Shown in pieces: positions 36,601 to 48,600 of a DNA stretch of 64,000 nt (the stretch's first letter is position 1; every line of letters starts with the position of its first letter). The DNA is taken from positions 47,591,095 through 47,655,094 of the forward strand of contig NC_084464.1 of the NCBI RefSeq assembly GCF_027409185.1. Reading direction: 5' to 3'. The translations under genes were made by a program, and so were the position numbers. Below the pieces are notes generated by a model. The model was not told the DNA's origin and made no database searches. It saw nothing but the letters and a program-made list of their open reading frames with translations. This stretch comes from Cynocephalus volans. Taxonomy: Eukaryota > Chordata > Mammalia > Dermoptera > Cynocephalidae.

Positions 36601-39600
36601 TTGGGAGGCTGTCTGAGAGGGCCCAGTCCCCTCCCCCAGCACATGAGCATGTTGATTCTGTGGGCCCAGAACCTACCCCACCCCAGAGCCCTCCATGGCA
36701 TGCCTGGGAGCCCTGTGGGGCAGTACTCCTAACGCTCTTCCTCCATCCAGCTCCTGGTTAGAAGGTCAGGGAGGCAGTGGAGGGCAGTGGGTGAGGGCCA
36801 GACAACCTAGGGACTAACCCCAACTCCCAGACAAGTAACTGAACCTCTCAAACCTGTTCTCTCATCTGTAAAATTGGTTGCAAAGCCAAGCAGTGATAGA
36901 GCCAGGTCTAGAACCCAGATGTCCTTTGTGTGGTGTCTTCTGCATTTACCCAATAAGTATTTATTGGGTAACTTTCTATGAGCAAGGCATTGTTCTAAGA
37001 ATCTTGGGGCTATATCACTGAACCCAAAAAAGCCCTGCCCTCGTGGAGCTTATATTCTAGTGTTGGGGGACAGGTGAATTAGCTGATTAAAATAAAAAAG
37101 AAAATAGAAATAGTATACAACATGGGAGAAAAAAATAAAGCACCATAATGCAGACAGGGAAATCTAGGAAAGGAGCAGGGGTTGCAATTCGAGAGAGGTT
37201 GGTGAGGGAAGGCCTCACTGACATGTTTGCATTTGAGCAGAGACCTGAAGGAGGTGGGGGAGGGGCTACATAAGTGTCTAGAGCAGAGAGAAGGATTGCA
37301 GCTTTGACTCAGTGAGAAGTGAGCCACTGGAAGGTTTCGAGCAGAGAAGCGACATGTCCGGCCTTATGAATCTCTCTGGCCACTCTGTTGAGAACAAATT
37401 GTAGGAGGTCAATAGCAGAAGCAAGGAGACCAGTGAGGAGGTTCCCCAGAGGTGATGGGAGCTGGACCGGCAGCAGTGGGGGTGTGAGAACTGGTTGGAT
37501 TCTGGATAAAATTTGTAAGTAGAGCCGACAGGATTTGTTGACAGGTGAGATGAGGGTGGGAGAGAGAGGGGGGAGTCAAAGATGAAGTCCAGTGTTTCGG
37601 TCTGAGCAAGTCAGAGGGTGGAGCCGGGGTTGGCTGGGATGGAAAAGCCTGGGAGGGGACCTGGGGAGCGGGAGGAGCAGGACATCCAGCATTTGGTTTA
37701 GGGGCTGTTGGGGTTGAGATGCCCAGGAGACATCCCAGGGGAGGTGTGGGACAGGCAGCGTGGGGTGCACACGTCTGGAATTTGGAGAGGTCGGGGTGTT
37801 TGGGTATCATTGGCACAAGATGGTATTTAACACTCAAGACTAGATGATCACCCGGGGCCTGAGTGAAGATAGAGAAGAGGAGAGGTCCCCTGCCCTGGGG
37901 TAGAGGTAGGGAGAAGAGGAGAAAATGGAAAAGGAGATCGAGGGGTGACCGGTGGGGTAGGAGGGAATCAGGGAAGTGGGGTGTCCTGGAAGGCAAGGAA
38001 AGAAAGAGCTTTGCGGGGAGGGCTGAAGGCTGAGAGAGGTCACAGTGAATAAGGACTGAGTGTGGACACAGACATCCCTATGTTCAGGTCCCTGGGGACC
38101 TGACAAGAGCGGTTTCCATGGAGAGATCAGGAGGAGAGGGAACAGAGACATGATACAAACAACTCTTTGCTGGAGAGGGGAGCAGAGAAATGGGAAGTGT
38201 GAGGCAAGGCCTCTGGGCCTGAGCCCTGCAGCACCCAGGGCTGCCAGTGTCCCCAGGGCAGGAGGTGAGGGCCAGAAGGCAGGGCTGGGAGGTGAGGGGG
38301 AGCTCAGCCCACACCTCACCTCTTCCATTACTTTGCCTCGAGGGACCCCCGCCCTCCCAATGAGGCCAATTTGAGGGAGGGGCTCAGAGCTCCAGGAAGA
38401 GCCTCCTCACCTTCCAGGGGGCTGGGAGAGTGCTGGGTGGGCATCTTCTGCTTGAAGCCCCCTCCAAAAAAGGGCCCACATACCAGGGCTCGCCGTTGGG
38501 TCTTGATGTACTGGAGCAGCTCATACAGGACGTCACCTGGAGGTGGTGAGTGGGAGGGCAGGCCGGTGACCAGGGGAGGTGGGGAGGGCCAGCCTCATTC
38601 CCCTGCCATCCCTGCCTCTCAGGGGGCGGGCTGGCATGTCCCATCCCAAGCTTCATGCTCTTGCTGCAGCTAATAGGAAGGTGGAACTGGTGACATGCAG
38701 GGCCAGTGTCATCCCAATGGTGGGTTAATTTTTAAAAAGTCATCCCTTTCTAGTGGTGGATGCAGCTTGCAAGGTCAGGCTGCTTCTCAGAGCCACCCCC
38801 ATCCCAACCCCTGCCTGTGGGCCTGTGCGCAGTGCACAAACTCTACAACTGTACCTCACGTCCCTTCTTCTAAGACCGATGAGATTCCCCAAGATTTATA
38901 AAAGGCTGCACCTGCCTTCTCAAGAGCAAAACAGTCCTAGCCTCCTCCTACAAGGCAGGAATTGGGCCCTGTGCATGGTCCCAGAAATTTCCCTTGATCA
39001 CACCTTCGGGCTAAGGTGCTGATGGTAGGGCAGGAAAGAGGGGGGATCCCTGGGTAGAGAGATGTCTTGGGGATCCCAGGAAGCCAGAGGGGTAAGATGT
39101 AGTCAATGGGCACTCGAAGACCAAGGGTGCTTGTAGGAAGCAGGAGAGGCAGACACAAGCATGATGGAGAACAGACCCATGCTCGCCTGCTTCCCAGCTT
39201 TGCCTCTGCCCAGGACTGTCACGCTGGGGGGGACTGGGGAGCCTCGCCTCACTGTCTCTGCCTTTCCCCCACCTCTCACCAGAGCTCTTAAATGCAGGGA
39301 CTTAAGTCTCAACAGCCAGTAGAGGAGACTCACAGGGGAAAGTGTGAGATAAAACTCAGAATGTGACACGAGACTGGCTGTGGGTATGTTTGAAGAAAAG
39401 GAGTAAATCAGAATATTTAGGAAAATCTCTTTGCTGCATACGCTGTGGACTTGCTTGGCCAAATGAAAGGCTACGTGGAAAACATGAGTGTGTTCTTAAG
39501 AAAAAGATACCAAATCGGCACAGCCACAAAGACCCACCTGAAAATAGACAGGCCAAGTGAGAATCAGGTATGATTCCAGAGATTCCTGGAAGGCTCTGCT

Positions 39601-42600
39601 GCCTGCCACCGCTTGCCTCCTGCCCTCCCCACCCCCCAAGTTCTTCCCCACCCACCTCTGGGCTGCCTGAAACACCGTCACTGGACACTCATTCATTCCT
39701 TTGACCTTAGACCTAGTTTCTGGTTAAAATCAAAACTCATATTGGGAGGAAGGCTTTTGCTGTCTTTAGTCATTTATACCTCAGTGTGAATGAATATTGG
39801 ACCTTTCTCTAGCTGTTTTCTTTAAATAGGTGCATGCACAAGAGGCGGTAGGGTAGAAATGGGTAAGGGAGACAAGAGCCACAGGTCAGTGGAGGGGAAA
39901 GAGAGCAGAGTGGGCTCCTGCGGCTCTGAAAACAAGCCCCCAATTGCTGAGGGCCTGCTCTAGCTAGGAACCTCAGGCAAACGTGCATGGAGGTGCCGGG
40001 AGGTTAGCGCGGTTCCCCAGGGAAGGCCGCTGATCTCTCTTCCTGGGCCCCGGGGGGGCTCTTGGGCCACCCTGGCCTCCCAGGGTTCCCACCAAAATGC
40101 TCTAGAGTGAAGGCAGTGAGATTCCCTGACCTGAGCCGGGCGCGCGGTGCCGGAAGTCGTCCTTGGTGAGGATGCACAGGGCGCGGCCGTTCATCTCGAA
40201 CCCGTGCTCCCGGGTGCGCCGCAGACAGTACTCCCGCTCCGCCCAGCGCAGCCAGTGCAGCACGTCCTCTCTGCTCCAGAGCGCGGGCTGGATGCCTGCA
40301 ACCGCAGGACACGGGCTGGGGGCAGGCCGTCTCCCCAGGCGGTCTCTCATCACTCCCGCTTCAGGTCCTCGCACACACGTCACCTCCTCGGAGAAGCCCA
40401 CCCTGAACACTCCATCTAAGCAGATCCTCTCTGGTCCTGTCCCCAACCTCCATCATCTTCTCTGTCACTGTGTACTGTTCTCTTCCTTCATGGCACCTTA
40501 CTTTCTTTGTAATTACATTTTATATTTGATATAATTATATGTTCGTGTTAATCATTATATATGCATTGGGTATGTGCTCACTTAGTTATTGTTGGTGTGC
40601 CCTCCCCTTGCCTGTTTTCCAATCATTCATTCACTCAGTAAATGCTTAATGAGGACCTACCATGTGCCAGGCACTGGACTGGGTGTGATGGGGCACACTG
40701 GGCCACCTAGAACAGTGCCTGGAACACAGTAGGTGCTCAATAACCACGTGTTGAATGAATGCTTGAATGAACTGTCCTTTGAAGCGGTGTTATTGTTGCT
40801 GTTTTCCAAATAAGGAAATGAGGCTCCCAGAAGTTAAGTAACTAGCCCAAGGTCACACAGGTACCATGAGGTACAGCCAGGCCCAGACCCCAGCTATGTC
40901 TGGCTGTCACACTTTTCTGCTCCACTGTGCCAACTCAGAACTGGGTTTGCTCAGGGAACAGCCAGGAGGACAAGGAAGTCTCCTACTACCGACTTCAGTT
41001 CCTGTCTTCTTATCTCTGACAATACTCAGACAAGGGGTGTTTTCTTTTATTCTCCCTACGTTCCCACTCTGCCTAGGCCTGTTATGCTCCTAATGCTAAT
41101 TATGTATTTCATTAATTTAGGTTGCATTTAGCAGGGCCACATTACGATTTTTGTGAGCCCCTTCCTCCATTAAAAAATACATATTTAAAATGTGTTATGA
41201 CTACATTGGTATAAAGACTCAGAGCTCCTTGAGTTCAGTTTTACAGGTAGGAAAGCTGAGGTGGAAGAGAGAAGCCACTGTCGAAGGCCACACCTTGGCA
41301 ATGACAAAGACTAAACCAATCTCTGACTGCCTCATACCCAAAACAGCACAAGAAATAAAATTAAGTTTAACATTTAAAAAAAAGATCTGCATCATTCACT
41401 TCTTCCCTCATTCAGCCAATATCTAATGAGCACCAGCCACTGGCAGGAGGGACAGACCCCACAACCGATATCTGTCTAATGGCATCCTTAATCAGCAGCA
41501 CGAAGGGAAGGCAGAAAGCAAGGAAAGGCAGCCCAGTTTGGGAGTAAGGAGAGGTTTCCCTTATTTTTATTTTGGGACCTAAGAGTGAATAAGGAGGAAG
41601 AATAAATGCATAAAACTGCCCAAAAAATCATCTGAGGGAAAAAAAATAGAGATGAGGAACCAGCCTTTGTGATACTCCATACCATAAAGCCATGTAATTA
41701 AGATCGAATGGTCTTAAGCTAAAATTGATGTGTCATTGGAAAAGAAGAGGGAGCCCAGGAGTAAGTATGTGTGCATGCACTTGTACACGTGTGTGCATGT
41801 GTCTGTGTGTAAAGTTAATACATGACAGAGGTGGGATTTTAACTCAGTGGGAAAATATAGTTAATGTAAGATATGGTAAAAACACAACTGGCTCTCCACC
41901 AGGAAAAAAATATATTTGGACCTTCACCTCCCATCATTCACAAAAATCAATTTCAGGTAGATTAAAAGCCTAAAGAATAGAACAATACAAATCAAGACAG
42001 AAGTAGAAATAGAAAGTCATATGCACTAAATAAGGGTAGGGAAAGCCTCAAGCATGACAGGAAACTCAGAAGCTATAATAAAAATGAAAGACTCATTTGA
42101 CTACATTAAATTTTTTCGTGTGTAGCAAAAGATACCATAAACAAAACTAAAAGAGGATAGATTTTAGGGAAATATTTGCAATGCAGCTGGTAAAGGGCTA
42201 ATGCCTATCATAGGTCAAGAGCATCTCTACATAGATTATTTAAAAGACAAAAAAAAAAATCTTACCAACAATTTACGGTGGAGCAAGGTTTCTTAACCTT
42301 GGCGCTATTGACACTCACTCGGGGCTTGATAATTCTTGTTGTTGGACTGTCCTGTGCATTGTAGGATGTTTAGCCCCATCCTTGGTCTCTACTCATTTGA
42401 TGCCAGCCCAATTGGAGCAACCAAAAATGTCTCCAGACATCACCTAATATTCCCAGGGGGAGAGGAGGGGCAAAATCGCTGCCAGGTAAGAACCCCTGCA
42501 GGACAGCAAATCCACGTATGAACATGTGACAAGATGTGTCACCTCCATAGTCAGGGAAAGGCACAATCAGAGAAGAGTGAGATGTATTTTAATGATAATT

Positions 42601-45600
42601 CCTACGTCTGGCAGGAGTGCAGAGAAAAGGATGAATTGCCGGTGGAAATGGGAATTTAGAGTCTCCATGGGAAATCAGACTGGTGATACACAACAGAGAC
42701 ACAAAAAGCCAAATCCTGTAAAGCGCGGAGATGGCATGATGGTAACATTTGTGAGGTGTCAGGGGCAGGCCTCCACATCCAGCCATGGCTTCTGGGGCTG
42801 GAGGGCCAACTGACAATTGCATTTCATCTGAATTCACATTTTTTGCTGGGTTTCCTAGTTCATGATATTTGAGGCTGTCCACCTGAAAATTCAAAACTAT
42901 GATTCCTGAGTCAGAGGGGCATGTGTTCCTGGGTTTGGCTAGAGGGTGGGGGTGTATTTCACAACCATCTGGCTGTCCCACCTCCCTAAAAACATTAAAA
43001 CTTTGCAGACATTAATAAGCACAGATGTGGTCCTGCTCCCCAGGTCCAGAGAGATTGTCAGGGGACAGATGTCTCTGAGGGACCCTGAGGTCACCCACAG
43101 CCCACAGCAGCACCTGGAAACTTGAAGCCTGTCATCATTTCTCTTTCATTACCTCATGTTCATTCCTACAGCACCTTTCGTACCATTGTTACCAGCACCG
43201 CCTGGCCAATGGTAAAGAAAAGGGACTTCCTTGTTCCCCATGTCTTTAAAAAATGTTAAGGTCAAAAGGCTTTTCCAACAGGACATGAGCCCCTAGGAAA
43301 TGACCAGGTCCCAAGTAGTGGGTCAGCCACCGAGGTCTCAATCAAGCCCAGCAGCAGGTCAAAGTCCCTCACACTGGTTGAATTGCTACTCCCTGGATCA
43401 GCCACCTAGCTCTGGGCCAAACCCCCAAGCTCAAGGTCCAGGTTCCAACTCACCTAGCCAAGTCACCTCAGACAAGCCTCTCAACTTCTGTAAGTCTGAA
43501 GGTCCCCCTCTGTGAAATGGAATAATAATACTGCCTCTCTGGGCTGCCGTGCCCTTTGAGGGGCAGTGTGGTGCAGTGGTGAGGAGCCCAGGCTACATAC
43601 CGTACCACCCAGCATTGCCACTCCTAGGTAAAGACCCAAGACATATGGTGAACACATCCACCAAAAGACATGCATGCAAATGTCCATAGTGGCTTCGTTC
43701 ATAAGAGAAAAGAACTGAAAACATCCCAAATATCCATCAGCCGGAGAATGAACAATCAAATTGTTATGTTTTCATGCAATGGACTGCTGCTCAGCAATAA
43801 AACAGAAAGTACAAATGACTGCTCCACACAACACATGGATAAAGGTCAAAGACATTATTTTGAGGGGGAAAAGCCAGACATAAAACTACAATCAAGAAAG
43901 AATACAGAATGCTAGGGCCGGCCCGTGGCTCACTCGGGAGAGTGCGGTGCTGATAACTCCAAGGCTGTGGGTTCAGACCCTATATAGGGACGGCCGGTTC
44001 GCTCACTGGCTGAGCGTGGTGCTGACAACACCAAGTCGAGGGTTAAGATCCCCTTACAGGTCATCTTTTAAAAAAAAAAAAAAAAAAAGAATACAGAATG
44101 CTAATGTTGGGGCTCAGAGGCTGTTACCCCAATGGTGCTTTGACATGCTGGAATAAAGAAGCAGCTTCACGGTCTCTGACCTTCTCCACCCGTCCCCCAC
44201 CCCCCCACCAGTCCCTCAATCCTGTCACTCTCCAAAGCACAGGGTGAAGCTTTTCCCTCATCTGCCTAAAGCCCAGACCCACCAACGAAGAAGACAAAGA
44301 CCTCTGCTCCTTCCCTAGAGTTTTCATTAATTCATATCACAGGAGGAAAAACTGAAGACTGTCAATACGCCTGGACAGACTTTTGTCACAGACCATTGTT
44401 TTCTATGTTGATCCTATTCAGTATTTTGAAGTTCATTTACCAGGCATTGCTCTGCAGGCCAAATAGGCTTTGTCCCAGGCCACTGTATATTCTCCAGGTC
44501 TGTTGCGTCCCCCTAAAAATCATCTACTCCTACACCCCACACCTCCCCTTTTCTTATGAAAATTGGTATAGAAGCTTCTGTACTCCACTGGAAAACTGGG
44601 AGGTTACTCTCTTGTGATTACCCTGTGCATTGCCCCCTTCCAGCATGTTAAAATAATAAAATTTGTTATGCTTTTTCTTTATATTAATCTGTGTATAAGT
44701 TGATTTTTCAGAGAACCTTCAGGGGGTTGAATGGCATGTTTTCCCTTGGCCCTTACACTAATCTCCAGAGAAAAATAAGACTAGTGGTTACTCTTTAAAG
44801 GGGAATTGACTGGGAAGAAGCACAAGGGAACTTCCCAGGGTGCTGGAAATGTTCTAGATCTTGATCTAGGTGGTGGTTACATGGTTGCACTCATGCATAA
44901 AATTCATGAAGCTGTGCGCCAAAGATTTGTGTACTTGGCTATCTATAAATTAGACCTCAAAAAAAGTAAAAGTAAAAACATACAACAGCAACAAAAAGTA
45001 GATGGTGGTGCCAGGCCAGCTGTAAATGATGTGACCTAAATGACTGTGTCTCAGTTTCCTCATCTGTAAAATAAGGATGATGACAAAAACCATACTGGCT
45101 ACACAGGGCTGTCATGAGGATGCTATGAGATAATCAGTTTAAATGGCATGTGGGATGGGCTTTCTGAGATAAATGGAACTATTCATGTCAGATGAGACAA
45201 CACATGTAAAATGCCTGGCACAGGGCCCAGCACACCCCAGAGCTCAATAAATGCTGGCAAGTGTCGTCTTAGGCGTCTCCTACCCCCATGAAGTCTCCCT
45301 GACCTAGCTACCAGGATGAGCCTAACTGGGAATCCCCTTACCAGTCTAATCAAATTAAACCTCTGGGGCTTCACCTGCACACCAGCCCATGGCTTCTCCT
45401 TCTCTCAGCAATAATCCACTCCATTTTCAGTTCCTTCACATTAACCATCTTTGTCTCTCCAGATTCCAGCCAGATGTCACCTTACTCTCCCTCCCTGGTG
45501 GCCTGCTCACTGGTGATTTCCAGCTCCCGAGACAGATCTGGACAGAACCCCCGACCGGGGCAGCCAGGGGAGCTGCCTGTCCAGGACACAGCTGGAGGGC

Positions 45601-48600
45601 TCGCATGTCTCCCCGAAGAGCCAACACTGTGTCCCCCCTCCCACCTCAGAGCAGAGCTGGATATGGGGGCTCCCCTCCCCTTTCTCCACTGCCCTTATCA
45701 TAGGAAATAGTACTTCTCCATGTAGTCACTGCACCCCCTACTAGAATGTCAGTTCTATGAGGTGCAGACTTTGCCTGTCTGTCACTGTGGTCTCTCTAGC
45801 ACCTAGAGCAATGCCTGGCACATAGCAGATGCTCAATAAACATAAATTGCCTAATTAAGTGGCAGCTGCACCCCTTCATAGTTCCTGACTGACCCCAGAC
45901 TTGGGCTGACCCTCATGGCCATGGACCAGGCACGAGGGGTAAGAATCCCCTTTCATTCCCCACCTACAAACAGGGAAGCATTGCTGTGAATCTCCTTTTG
46001 TGAGTAGGGGGACACCCTGCTGGAGTCCTCATGGACCCCCTCCTCTATTCCAGCCCACCCCCTGTCACTTGCCACACCCCCAGACATTCCCATTGTCCTC
46101 GGAGTGGACTTTCTCCTGAGCTACTGCACATCTTTGTCAGCAAATAAACACAGAAAGATGAGACCTACAGGAAAATAGCATGTGTGTTCCACTTAGCACC
46201 AAGTCACAGAGCTAAGCAAGATTCGTTCTGTTTGTTCATCTTTCTGCTGAGGCAAATCAGTCGTGATTATTAGATTGGAAGGAAGCTGGAAGTGGAGGAG
46301 GGAATGGGGTAGGTAACTGGGAATAAATGTCAGAGAGATGCCCAGAGATGGAATCCAATTTTCAGAAATGTGAGAACCAGGGGCTGATATCACCCCAGCC
46401 ATTTGAAGAGTCAGGCCCTCATTTGGTATCAGCAGTTTGCTTATTTGGGATGTGGTTGACAAGAAAATGAGTCATTTAGCATACCCTATCTTGATTGTTA
46501 AATATTTACTAAGGGCCCGAACTGTATTGTCTGAATATTTTCTGAAATTTCAATAAATATGAGTCATGAAATTTAAGATAACAGATATAGAGGACACTGT
46601 TGGTGCCCTGCCCATAACCCTTGGCTCACACGTCTGTCCTTGGCAGGCTGCCTAATGCCGGCACCTGACTCTGCCTGGGGACTTCTTCTGGCTGCAGAAG
46701 CCCCCTCAGCCAGTGTACAGGGTAACTTGGAAATGCTGGAGATTCAAGACCCCTGGAAACAGCCCTCATCCCATCACGGCTGGGGAGTGAGTGGATACAG
46801 CCCCAGTGTCCCTACCCCATGGTTGGGATAACTCAGGTGTGCTCTGCACTGCCGCCAGAGATCCCCGTTGGGATTGAGCTCCAGTTGCCTACAATGCTAA
46901 TGGGCCCCAGAGAACACTTTTTGGATTTCCTTCTCTTTTCTTTCTTCCCCACTCCTCACCAGTATTTCAGGGTCTGCTTCTGTAAAAATCTAACCCCAGG
47001 CAATAGCACTAGAACCTCAGGACTTCTAATCTAGGAGAAAATAGGCCAAAATAACCTGCACCCTGAGTTGTGCAACCAGGGAACAGGCTGCCCCAAGAGG
47101 GGAGGAAATTCTGTCACTAGAAGTGTGCAGAAGACCTGGTGACCATCTCAGAGGAGCCCCACTGAAGGGGTCCTGAATTGGTTGGAGGTTCTGACATCCT
47201 TGATGAAGACCCCTAGGCACTCATTCATTCGTTCAACAAATATTTAGTGACCTCCTGAGCTTGGGAAGTTTGCTCTTATGGAAATATGACTTCCCAGTGT
47301 TCCAAGGAGGATTATAGGTCTTGTGTTTGAACTTCACTATTAGGAAATGTTTCTTAGAAGTTGTGTTAAAATTTCCATCATTATGTCTTTAGTTAATAGA
47401 TAGGTGTGTATCTTAAAATCAGATCAAGTATTTTTTTAAGCAAGATTCAGAGAAAACAAGAACTCCAGAAGTTTTTTCTCAAAGCATCTGAAAGTGTAAT
47501 CACAGTGGATACATTCTAGTCTTAAACTCCTACAGTCTTACCAATTTTTACCCCATCTCTTGCCTCAGATCTGACCCCACCATCACCTTCCAGGCTCACC
47601 TTCAACCTCACCCCCTCCCCCACATCCCCAATGAACACAGCTGGTTCCCCACGACAAACATATGATCTAAAGAAACGCAATCTTCAAAAAATTAGAAGGC
47701 TTGCATATTTGTGTTTACCAAGGTGATGACTAAACTTTCTAAATCCTCACTTCTCCTGTATCCTCTCACCCTGTCACTTTGAGCTAAGCACCCAGCAGAA
47801 GGAAGGGGACTGAAGATCACATGACCTTGGGCAGAACACAGCCTCCAGGGCCTCGGTTTCCTTATTGTTACCTGAGGTGACATCTAGGGTCTCTACCAAA
47901 GACATTCTAGGTCTCAGTGAGTTAGACAAGCAGCAGAGAGTCCTTGTAGAGTTCCTGCCCCTCTCCCCAACTCACACTGCTACTTCGCTCCACCGCTGCT
48001 CTGCTGGCACAGGGCCTCCACCTCGCTAGTCTCCCTCCAGAGCTGCTCCTGGTGAGTCACCCCAAGATCATCTCCCAGACTGGATGATTTCCACCACTTA
48101 GAAAGTGCTTTTAACATTCTTTTAGAAGATTATCAGCAGGACCAAGGTTTGGCCTTAGCATCCATCAAGAGCCTGTGTGATCTTCAGCATGTCAATTAGC
48201 TTTTCCGATTCTTGGTTTTGCCATTTGAAACATAGGCATAAATATATTAATTTACAGCCTGTGCCAAGGTTATGAATTTCCCTGGGTAAACATCACTTAT
48301 GAAAAGGAAATAAGAGGAGATGGTCAATGTTTCCCATGATTATCTTTGGGTTCATTTGGATGTTCAGTATATTTTTCTTATGCTCCTCTGTCATCTCCCA
48401 ATTTTTGACAATAAGTACGTGCTACTTTTGTAACTATAAAAACTAAATATAGTTATTTAAGAGAGGGCTCTACATATATACCACTATTAACTATTTAGCC
48501 TCGTCCAGCTTCCTCACTGGTAATGCCCCCAACTCTTTGTCTTTAGGCTGGAAGAGACCCAATAGCTCATTCAATCCCTACCCTCATCTTACCAGTGAGG

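Noticed and set aside
37409-37996. 195-codon Pro/Ser-rich open frame on the minus strand
   Set aside because: It lies in an ETV7 intron with purine-rich plus strand, has no domain, no splice context and strongly biased composition.
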